Assembly: GCF_001424565.1 (NCBI RefSeq)
Contig: NZ_LMOL01000007.1
Span: 107,291 to 171,290 of the forward strand
Direction of reading: 5' to 3'
DNA from: Arthrobacter sp. Leaf141
Lineage (GTDB): Bacteria; Actinomycetota; Actinomycetes; Actinomycetales; Micrococcaceae
DNA: 64,000 nt
The number at the start of each line of letters is the position of its first letter. Position 1 is the first letter of the stretch. This document shows positions 37,515 through 44,381 of this stretch, in pieces. The notes under the pieces are model-generated. The model ran no database searches, was not told where the DNA came from, and saw nothing but the letters and a program-made list of their open reading frames with translations. The position numbers and the translations under genes were made by a program.

Positions 37515-39338
37515 TTGGCACACCTTCTTGGCGGCGAGAACCTGAGTGTTTCGTTCGCAACCCGTACCGTCCTGGACGGCATCACCATCGGCCTCGAGGA
37601 AGGGGACCGGATCGGCATGGTGGGCCGCAACGGCGACGGGAAGTCCACCCTGATGCGCCTGCTGGCCGGCAGGTCCACCCCGGACTCCGGCCGCGTCACC
37701 AAACGCAGCGAGGTCAACGTGGGCTACCTTGACCAGAGCGACGTGCTGGACGGAGACCTCACCGTGGGCGCTGCCATCGTGGGGGACCAGGCGGACTACG
37801 AGTGGGCCCGGAACCCGCAGATCCGCGAAATCATGGGGGGCCTGGTCTCGGACGTGGACTGGCACGCCAACGTCCACGCCCTCTCCGGTGGCCAGAAGCG
37901 GCGGGTGGCCCTGGCCAAGCTGCTGATCGAGGACCACGACGTCATCATGCTCGACGAGCCCACCAACCACCTGGACGTGGAGGGCGTCGCCTGGCTTTCC
38001 CGACACCTCAAAACCCGGTGGCGGGCCAACCAGGGCGCGTTCCTGGTGGTCACCCACGACCGCTGGTTCCTCGACGAAGTCTGCAACAAGACCTGGGAAG
38101 TCCACGACGGGATCATCGACCCGTTCGACGGCGGCTACGCGGCCTACGTGCTGGCCCGCGCAGAGCGTGACCGAAGCGCCTCCGTTGTGGAGAGCAAGCG
38201 CCAGCAGCTGGTCAAAAAGGAGCTGGCCTGGCTGCGGCGCGGCGCCCCCGCCCGGACCGCCAAGCCCAAGTTCCGGATCGAGGCCGCCAACGCCCTGATC
38301 GCCGACGTCCCCGAACCCCGCGATTCCATGGCGCTGAGCAAGATGGCCACCGCCCGCCAGGGCAAGGACGTGCTGGACCTCGAACACGTGTCCCTGGACC
38401 TCCTGGACGGCGGCGGAGCCAAACTCTTCGACAACATCACCCTCCGGCTCGCCCCCGGCGAACGCCTGGGACTGGTGGGCGTCAACGGTGCCGGCAAAAC
38501 CACGCTGCTCAAACTGCTCAACGGCGAAATCCAGCCCACTTCGGGCAACGTCAAGCGTGGCAAAACGGTGGTCAGCGCCGTCCTGACCCAGGAAGTCAAG
38601 GAGCTCGACGACGTCTCCGACCTGCGCGTCATCGAGGTCATTGAGCGGGAAAAGCGCTCCTTCGACGTGGGCGGCAAGGAATTCACCGCCGGCCAGCTGG
38701 TGGAACAGCTTGGCTTCACCAACCAGAAGCAGTGGACCCAGGTCAAGGACCTTTCCGGCGGCGAGCGGCGCCGGCTGCAGCTCCTGCGGCTCCTGGTGGG
38801 CGAACCGAACGTCCTGATGCTTGATGAACCCACCAATGACCTCGACACCGACACCCTTGCCGCCGTCGAGGACGTCCTGGACGGCTGGCCGGGAACGCTG
38901 GTGGTGGTCAGCCACGACCGCTACCTGCTCGAACGCGTCACCGACCACCAGATGGCGCTCCTGGGTGACGGGAAGATCCGCGCGTTGCCGCGCGGGGTGG
39001 ACCAGTACCTGGAACTGCGCGAATCGGCACTCGCCGGCTCCACCGTGACCGGCGGCGGCAACCCCGTGACCGGTGCGTCCGGGTCCGCCGCGCCTGCCGC
39101 CCCGGGCCGCTCGGAAGCCGAGAAGCGGGATGCCCGGAAAGCCAAAAACCGGATCGAACGGCAGCTGGGCAAGCTGGAGCAGCAGGAAAAGAAGATCCAC
39201 GACGAAATGGTCAAGGCCACTGCGGCGAACGACTTCGACGCGATGGGCGACTTGAACAGGAAGCTCAAGGACCTTGCCGGGGACCGCGAGGGCATTGAAC
39301 TTGAATGGCTCGAAGCGCTGGAGGTCCTGGGGGAGTAG
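37515..39338 (+). CDS. ABC-F family ATPase
   Basis: ABC-F proteins have two ATPase domains without membrane parts and act on ribosomes in translation or antibiotic protection. The 607 residues have Walker A GRNGDGKSTL (about 40) and GVNGAGKTTL (about 325), signatures LSGGQKRRVALAK and LSGGERRRLQLLR, and Walker B IMLDEPTNHLD and LMLDEPTNDLD. After a Gly/Ala linker, residues about 535-600 form a charged coiled coil (Uup-like). The start is TTG (MAHLLGGENLSV), 32 bases after ispE. Family is certain; the specific role is not. Confidence 0.95.
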   Translation: MAHLLGGENLSVSFATRTVLDGITIGLEEGDRIGMVGRNGDGKSTLMRLLAGRSTPDSGRVTKRSEVNVGYLDQSDVLDGDLTVGAAIVGDQADYEWARNPQIREIMGGLVSDVDWHANVHALSGGQKRRVALAKLLIEDHDVIMLDEPTNHLDVEGVAWLSRHLKTRWRANQGAFLVVTHDRWFLDEVCNKTWEVHDGIIDPFDGGYAAYVLARAERDRSASVVESKRQQLVKKELAWLRRGAPARTAKPKFRIEAANALIADVPEPRDSMALSKMATARQGKDVLDLEHVSLDLLDGGGAKLFDNITLRLAPGERLGLVGVNGAGKTTLLKLLNGEIQPTSGNVKRGKTVVSAVLTQEVKELDDVSDLRVIEVIEREKRSFDVGGKEFTAGQLVEQLGFTNQKQWTQVKDLSGGERRRLQLLRLLVGEPNVLMLDEPTNDLDTDTLAAVEDVLDGWPGTLVVVSHDRYLLERVTDHQMALLGDGKIRALPRGVDQYLELRESALAGSTVTGGGNPVTGASGSAAPAAPGRSEAEKRDARKAKNRIERQLGKLEQQEKKIHDEMVKATAANDFDAMGDLNRKLKDLAGDREGIELEWLEALEVLGE

Positions 39339-39347
39339 GCCCGGCGC

Positions 39348-39974
39348 CTACCCTTCGCTGCGGAGCTCCGGGTCCTTCTGCAGGCCGGTCAGGCCGTTCC
39401 AGGCAAGGTTCACCAGGTGCGCGGCGACGGTGTGTTTGTCCGGCTGGCGGCTGTCCTGCCACCACTGGCCGGTCATCGCCACCATGCCCACCAGCATCTG
39501 CGCGTACATGGCGCCGTCCCGGCCGCTGAAGCCGCGGCGGGAAAACTCGTCTGACAGGATGTGCTCCACCCGGGCCGTGACGTGGGAGAGCAGGGTGGAG
39601 AACGCGCCTTCGGGCTGGGACGGAGGCGCGTCCCGCATCAGGATCCGGAAGCCGTCGGTCCGGTCCTCGATGTACGTCAGCAGGGCCAGGGCGGCGCGTT
39701 CCACCAGGACGCGGGGCTTGGCTTCCTGGGTGAGGGCGTCGTTGATGGCTGCCAGCAGGATCCGGAACTCGAAGTCCACCACCTGCGTGTACAGGCCTTC
39801 CTTGGAGCCGAAGTGCTCGTAGATCACCGGTTTGGACACGCCCGCGCACGCAGCGATTTCCTCGATGGTGGTGCCGTCCAGTCCACGGGCGGCGAAGAGC
39901 CCACGCCCGACGCCGATCAGCTGGGTCCGGCGCTGCAGGCCGGTCATTCGCGTCCGGGGCGGGTTGTTGCTCAC
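39348..39974 (-). CDS. TetR-family transcription regulator
   Basis: A 208-residue regulator with an N-terminal helix-turn-helix (about residues 13-58): RRTQLIGVGRGLFAARG, TTIEEIAACAGVSKPVIYEHFGSKEGLY. The C-terminal ligand domain is about 145 residues. GTG 39974 (VSNNPPRTR) is chosen as the first start after the intergenic region; ATG 39947 is possible. It is convergent with the ABC-F gene (9-base gap). No target or ligand can be inferred. Confidence 0.92.
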   Translation of the reverse strand: MSNNPPRTRMTGLQRRTQLIGVGRGLFAARGLDGTTIEEIAACAGVSKPVIYEHFGSKEGLYTQVVDFEFRILLAAINDALTQEAKPRVLVERAALALLTYIEDRTDGFRILMRDAPPSQPEGAFSTLLSHVTARVEHILSDEFSRRGFSGRDGAMYAQMLVGMVAMTGQWWQDSRQPDKHTVAAHLVNLAWNGLTGLQKDPELRSEG

Positions 39975-40109
39975 ATTTCCATCATGCACCACCGCCCGGC
40001 ACCGGGATTCCAGTCTTCCCCGCGGCACCCGCGCCGGGCCGTGTCGCGCACCGCCCCCGACCCATGGCAAAATAGGGACTTGTGTCCGGGCCTTGCGCCT
40101 ACGGCATGG

Positions 40110-40181
40110 TCCGCCCTGGTGTAATGGCAGCACCCCGGCCTTTGGAGCCGTGGAGTATAGGTTCGAATCCTATGGGCGGAA
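40110..40181 (+). tRNA. tRNA-Gln (anticodon UUG)
   Basis: The 72-base cloverleaf has a perfect 7-bp acceptor stem (40110-40116 with 40174-40180), discriminator A 40181, an anticodon loop with TTG at 40142-40144 and a T-loop GGTTCGAATCC. CCA is not encoded. An A+T-rich AAAATAGGGA about 35-40 bases upstream is the likely -10 region. Confidence 0.93.
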
Positions 40182-40276
40182 CTGCTTGACGAGATCGTTC
40201 AGCAGGATGGCCTTCGGGCGCCGCGCCGCCTGGTCGGCCGGCCCCCGGGCCAGCAACCAACGAGGAGAGCCCGTAC

Positions 40277-41755
40277 GTGACTTCTGAGAATGCCGGCCCA
40301 GCCGCCGTGATCGTTCTGGCGGCAGGCGCCGGCACCCGGATGAAATCCCGTACCCCGAAGATCCTGCACGAAATCGGCGGCCTGTCCATGGTTGGGCACG
40401 CCCTCAACGCTGCACGCAGCATCAGCCCGCGCCGGCTCGCTGTGGTGGTCCGCCACGAGCGTGACCTGGTGGCCGGCCACCTCACCGGGCTGGACCCGGA
40501 AGCGCTGATCGTGGACCAGGACGAGGTCCCCGGAACCGGCCGCGCCGTGGAAGCCGCCGTGCAGGCGCTGGACGGACAGCAGCGCCTGGCCGGCACCGTG
40601 GTTGTGACCTACGGCGACGTCCCGCTCCTGACCGGATCCCTGCTCGCCGAACTGGTGGCCACGCACGAACGCGACGGCAACGCCGTCACGGTGCTGACCG
40701 CGGTCCTGGCCGACGCCGCCGGCTACGGCCGGATCCTGCGCGCCGCCGACGGGACCGTCACCGGGATCCGGGAGCACAAGGACGCGTCAGCGGACGAGCT
40801 TTTGATCCGTGAGGTCAATTCCGGCATCTACGCCTTCGACGCCGCCGTGCTCCGCGACGCGCTGGGCCACGTGACCACCAACAACGCCCAGGGTGAAAAA
40901 TACCTGACCGACGTGCTGGGCCTGGCCCGTGAAGCCGGCGGCAGGGTCGCCGCGGTGGCCACCACCGACCGCTGGCAGGTTGAAGGCGCCAACGACCGCG
41001 TCCAGCTGTCGGCGCTCGGCGCTGAACTGAACCGCCGCACCGTCGAAGCCTGGATGCGGGCCGGGGTCACTGTTGTTGACCCGGCGACCACCTGGATCGA
41101 CCCGTCCGTAACGCTCGACGAGGACGTCCGGATCCTGCCCAACACCCAGCTGCACGGCCGCACCCACGTGGCGCGCGACGCCGTCGTGGGCCCCGATACC
41201 ACCCTGACGGACGTCACCATCGGCGAGGGCGCCACGGTGACCCGCACCCACGGTTCCGGTGCCGTGATCGGCGCGGGCGCCGCCGTCGGGCCCTTCACCT
41301 ATGTGCGGCCCGGTACCGTCCTTGGCGAGACCGGCAAAATCGGTGCCTTCTACGAAACCAAAAACGTGACGATCGGGCGCGGCTCCAAACTGTCGCACCT
41401 CGGCTACGCGGGCGACGCCGAAATCGGCGAGGACACCAACATCGGCTGCGGCAACATCACCGCCAATTACGACGGCGAAAAGAAGCACCGCACGGTGATC
41501 GGCTCGGGCGTCCGGACAGGTTCCAACACCGTCTTTGTTGCCCCCGTCACGGTAGGCGACGGCGCGTACAGCGGCGCCGGCGCCGTGATCCGCAAGGACG
41601 TCCCCGCCGGCGCGCTGGTGCTCAGCGTCGCTGCGCAGCGCAACGCCGAAGGCTGGGTGCCCGCCAACCGGCCTGGAACGCGCTCCGCCGAACTGGCCCA
41701 GGCGGCCACCCCAGATACCTCCACCACCCCGGCATCTACAGAAGAGGGCAAGTAA
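40277..41755 (+). CDS. glmU: Bifunctional N-acetylglucosamine-1-phosphate uridyltransferase / glucosamine-1-phosphate acetyltransferase
   Basis: Makes UDP-GlcNAc for peptidoglycan and other glycans. The 492 residues have an N-terminal pyrophosphorylase (VIVLAAGAGTRMKS, TYGDVPLL, REVNSGIYAF) and a C-terminal left-handed beta helix (about 265-460) with the acetyltransferase region GNITANYDGEKKHRTVIG. GTG start with GAGGAGA about 9 bases upstream. prs follows after 2 bases, so the two form an operon. Confidence 0.97.
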   Translation: MTSENAGPAAVIVLAAGAGTRMKSRTPKILHEIGGLSMVGHALNAARSISPRRLAVVVRHERDLVAGHLTGLDPEALIVDQDEVPGTGRAVEAAVQALDGQQRLAGTVVVTYGDVPLLTGSLLAELVATHERDGNAVTVLTAVLADAAGYGRILRAADGTVTGIREHKDASADELLIREVNSGIYAFDAAVLRDALGHVTTNNAQGEKYLTDVLGLAREAGGRVAAVATTDRWQVEGANDRVQLSALGAELNRRTVEAWMRAGVTVVDPATTWIDPSVTLDEDVRILPNTQLHGRTHVARDAVVGPDTTLTDVTIGEGATVTRTHGSGAVIGAGAAVGPFTYVRPGTVLGETGKIGAFYETKNVTIGRGSKLSHLGYAGDAEIGEDTNIGCGNITANYDGEKKHRTVIGSGVRTGSNTVFVAPVTVGDGAYSGAGAVIRKDVPAGALVLSVAAQRNAEGWVPANRPGTRSAELAQAATPDTSTTPASTEEGK

Positions 41756-41757
41756 TA

Positions 41758-42738
41758 ATGAGCGAAATTACGGCGCACGGCGAGAAGAAGCTGGTGCTCG
41801 CCACCGGGCGGGCCCACCCGGAGCTGGCGCGGGAAATCGCCCAGGAGCTTGGCACCGAACTGCTGCCCATCGACGCCTACGACTTCGCCAACGGCGAGAT
41901 CTACGTCCGGGCAGGTGAGAGCGTCCGCGGCACCGACGCGTTTGTCATCCAGGCCCACCCGGCCCCGCTGAACAACCACCTGATGGAACAGCTGATCATG
42001 ATCGATTCGCTGAAGCGGGCCTCGGCCAAGCGGATCACCGTGGTGTCCCCGTTCTACCCCTACGCCCGGCAGGACAAAAAGGGCCGCGGCCGCGAGCCGA
42101 TCTCCGCCCGCCTGGTGGCTGACCTCTACAAGACCGCCGGCGCAGACCGCATCATGAGCGTTGACCTGCACACCTCCCAGATCCAGGGCTTCTTCGACGG
42201 CCCCGTGGACCACCTGATGGCCATCCCGCTGCTGGCGGACTACATCCGGACCCGCGTGAACGAGGACAACATCACCGTTGTCTCCCCGGACACCGGCCGC
42301 GTCCGCGTCGCCGAGCAGTGGGCGGAACGCCTGGGCGGCGCGCCGCTGGCGTTTGTGCACAAGAGCCGTGACCTGACGGTCCCCAACCAGGCCGTGTCCA
42401 AAACCGTGGTGGGCCAGATCGAAGGCCGCACCTGCGTCCTGATCGATGACATGATCGACACCGGCGGAACCATCTCGGGGGCCGTGCAGGTCCTGAAGAA
42501 CGCAGGGGCCAAGGACGTCATCATCGCCGCCACCCACGCCGTGTTCTCCGAGCCCGCCGCCCGGCGCCTGTCCGAGTCCGGCGCCCGGGAAGTGGTGGTC
42601 ACCAACACCCTCCCGCTGCACGCGTCCCAGCGGTTCCCGCAGCTGACGGTGCTGTCCATCGCACCGTTGATCGCCCGCGCCATCCGCGAAGTGTTCGACG
42701 ACGGTTCGGTCACCAGCCTCTTCGACGGCAACGCCTAG
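41758..42738 (+). CDS. prs: Ribose-phosphate pyrophosphokinase
   Basis: Makes PRPP from ribose-5-phosphate and ATP for nucleotides, His and Trp. The 326 residues have DAYDFANGEIYVRAGESVRG, the ATP/Mg site SVDLHTSQIQGFFD, and the PRPP loop VLIDDMIDTGGTI. It follows glmU with a 2-base gap, a pairing common in Gram-positive bacteria. A strong terminator follows. Confidence 0.98.
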   Translation: MSEITAHGEKKLVLATGRAHPELAREIAQELGTELLPIDAYDFANGEIYVRAGESVRGTDAFVIQAHPAPLNNHLMEQLIMIDSLKRASAKRITVVSPFYPYARQDKKGRGREPISARLVADLYKTAGADRIMSVDLHTSQIQGFFDGPVDHLMAIPLLADYIRTRVNEDNITVVSPDTGRVRVAEQWAERLGGAPLAFVHKSRDLTVPNQAVSKTVVGQIEGRTCVLIDDMIDTGGTISGAVQVLKNAGAKDVIIAATHAVFSEPAARRLSESGAREVVVTNTLPLHASQRFPQLTVLSIAPLIARAIREVFDDGSVTSLFDGNA

Positions 42739-42751
42739 CAGCGCCGCCCAC

Positions 42752-42794
42752 GGGCCCGCCCGGCAGGATCTGCCGGCCGGGCCCGGCCCGTTTT
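42752..42794 (+). terminator. Terminator after glmU-prs
   Basis: Nested stem: 42752-42758 with 42778-42784 and 42760-42766 with 42770-42776 around loop GAT. TTTT at 42791-42794 follows shortly after. Confidence 0.75.
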
Positions 42795-42810
42795 CAGGAA
42801 TGGGCCCCCG

Positions 42811-42830
42811 CGCTGGTAAGCTTGCCAGCG
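42811..42830 (+). promoter_or_regulatory. rplY promoter -10 box TAAGCT inside a 20-bp palindrome
   Basis: CGCTGG (42811-42816) and CCAGCG (42825-42830) flank TAAGCTTG, making a 20-bp palindrome with one mismatched pair. TAAGCT (42817-42822) fits the -10 pattern, with a start expected near 42829. The palindrome could be an operator. Confidence 0.45.
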
Positions 42831-42840
42831 ATACCTTGGC

Positions 42841-42877
42841 GAGGGAGAGCAACCGGGAAGCCGGCTGATGGTCTCCG
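42841..42877 (+). promoter_or_regulatory. Candidate L25 autoregulatory leader hairpin resembling 5S rRNA loop E
   Basis: The stem 42844-42848 with 42872-42876 and the inner stem 42853-42856 with 42861-42864 (loop GAAG) enclose an internal loop. The two strands contain GGGAGAG (42843-42849) and GATGGT (42867-42872), the same words as the two loop E strands of bacterial 5S rRNA, the binding site of L25. See findings. Confidence 0.5.
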
Positions 42878-42993
42878 TAATCGACTGGGTCTGTTCCACC
42901 TCTTCTCCTGCAGGCCTTCCGGCCGCCTGGCGTTGAAGGTCGCACCAGACCTCCGCCCTTGCTGAACACCGTTTAGGATTCAAGGAGATTTCC

Positions 42994-43584
42994 ATGTCTG
43001 AGCAGAAACTCGCAGCAGAACTGCGCACCGAATTCGGCAAGGGCTACGCCCGCCGCGCCCGGATGGCCAACCTCATCCCCGCCGTTATCTACGGCCACGG
43101 CGCAGAGCCGATCCACATCACCCTGCCGGCCAAGGCCACCACCCTGGCCGTCCGCACGGCCAACGCCCTGCTGGCCCTGGACATCAACGGCGAAGGCCAC
43201 CTGGCCCTGGTCAAGGATGTCCAGCGCGACCCGATCAAGCAGATCATCGAGCACATCGACCTCCTGACCGTCCGCCAGGGCGAAAAGGTCACCGTTGACG
43301 TGGCTGTGCACCTCGAAGGCGAAACCGCTCCGGGTACCGTCCACAACCTCGAACTGACGGTTGTCTCCCTCGAAGCTGAAGCAACCCACCTGCCCACCTC
43401 CGTTGTGGTCAACATCGAAGGCCGCGAAGCAGGCCAGCACATCCACGCTTCGGACCTGGACCTGCCCAAGGGTTCGGTCCTGCTGACCGATGCCGAAGCT
43501 CTCGTTGTCAACATCTCCGAGGCCATCGAGATCGAAGAAGACGAAGCCGAAGACGCCGCTGCAGCTCCGGCAGCAGCCGAGTAA
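42994..43584 (+). CDS. rplY: 50S ribosomal protein L25/general stress protein Ctc
   Basis: Binds 5S rRNA in the large subunit. The 196 residues have the L25 N-terminal beta-barrel (ELRTEFGKGYARRARMANLIPAVIYGHG, then VKDVQRDPIKQIIEHIDLL). The TL5/CTC-type C-terminal domain follows (about 95-180), and an acidic Ala/Glu tail ends the protein. AAGGAG lies about 6 bases before the ATG. It is transcribed alone between two terminators, after a leader of about 165 bases. Confidence 0.97.
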   Translation: MSEQKLAAELRTEFGKGYARRARMANLIPAVIYGHGAEPIHITLPAKATTLAVRTANALLALDINGEGHLALVKDVQRDPIKQIIEHIDLLTVRQGEKVTVDVAVHLEGETAPGTVHNLELTVVSLEAEATHLPTSVVVNIEGREAGQHIHASDLDLPKGSVLLTDAEALVVNISEAIEIEEDEAEDAAAAPAAAE

Positions 43585-43600
43585 CAACCGGTATGTCCCG

Positions 43601-43637
43601 CCTGTGGCCGGATCCCCACTGGGGGTCCGGCCACAGG
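43601..43637 (+). terminator. Terminator after rplY
   Basis: A 12-bp perfect outer stem (43601-43612 with 43626-43637) is extended inward by 4-5 pairs, followed by TATTT. Confidence 0.8.
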
Positions 43638-43657
43638 TATTTACCCGCAGCCCGACC

Positions 43658-43663
43658 TAGGAT
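43658..43663 (+). promoter_or_regulatory. -10 box TAGGAT, leaderless pth
   Basis: TAGGAT ends six bases before ATG 43670. Confidence 0.65.
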
Positions 43664-43669
43664 GATCCC

Positions 43670-44260
43670 ATGACCGATACCTGGCTGATCGCCGGCCTTG
43701 GCAACCCCGGAACCCAGTACCAGGCCAACCGGCACAACGTTGGCCAGATGGTGCTTGATGAGCTCGCCGGCCGCATGGGTGCAAACTTCAAAAGCTCCAA
43801 AATGCGGGCCCAGGTGCTCGAAGGGCGGCTCGGCATCGGCGGTCCGCGGGTGGTGCTCGCAAAACCGCTCTGCTACATGAACGTCTCCGGCGGCCCGGTG
43901 GCGGCCCTGGCCGGCTTCTACGGGATCAACCCGGACCACGTCGTGGCAGTCCACGACGAAATCGACATCCCTTTTAATACGGTGAAACTGAAGACCGGCG
44001 GCGGGGAGGGCGGGCACAACGGCCTCCGCGACATTTCCAGGGCCCTGGCCACCAAGGACTACCTCCGGGTCCGGGTGGGCGTGGGCCGGCCACCGGGACG
44101 CATGGACACCGCCGACTTTGTGCTGCGGGACTTCGGTACCGCCGAGAAAAAGGAACTGCCGTTCCTCCTGGACGAAGCGGCGGATGCGGTGGACGCCCTG
44201 GTCCGGGACGGGCTGATGGCCGCGCAGCAGAAATTCCACCCGGCGAAGCCTGCAAGCTAG
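43670..44260 (+). CDS. pth: Peptidyl-tRNA hydrolase
   Basis: Releases tRNA from peptidyl-tRNA after premature termination. The 196 residues have LIAGLGNPGTQYQANRHNVGQMVLDEL with the catalytic His (RHNVG), KPLCYMNVSGGPV, HDEIDIPF and GGGEGGHNGLRDI. It follows rplY, a conserved order, but has its own leaderless promoter. Confidence 0.98.
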   Translation: MTDTWLIAGLGNPGTQYQANRHNVGQMVLDELAGRMGANFKSSKMRAQVLEGRLGIGGPRVVLAKPLCYMNVSGGPVAALAGFYGINPDHVVAVHDEIDIPFNTVKLKTGGGEGGHNGLRDISRALATKDYLRVRVGVGRPPGRMDTADFVLRDFGTAEKKELPFLLDEAADAVDALVRDGLMAAQQKFHPAKPAS

Positions 44261-44345
44261 CAACACGCGAACTTATTCCGCGTACCACCTGTTTCCTTGT
44301 CTCAGCGACGGGGTACTGTACTTCCTATGCGGGGGAGCAATGGAG

Positions 44346-44371
44346 CTACATCCCGTTACCGCTGGATGTAG
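44346..44371 (+). promoter_or_regulatory. Inverted repeat before the first LuxR-type ATPase gene
   Basis: CTACATCC (44346-44353) and GGATGTAG (44364-44371) are perfect 8-bp arms with a 10-base spacer. The right arm overlaps the ribosome site AGGGGA before ATG 44382. It could be an operator or an RNA hairpin that hides the ribosome site. Confidence 0.5.
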
Positions 44372-44381
44372 GGGATAGTGC

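Noticed and set aside
42841..42877. Cobalamin riboswitch suggested by GGGAAGCCGG in the rplY leader
   Set aside because: The following B12-box pattern is absent, and the downstream gene is a ribosomal protein. The 5S-like reading explains more bases.
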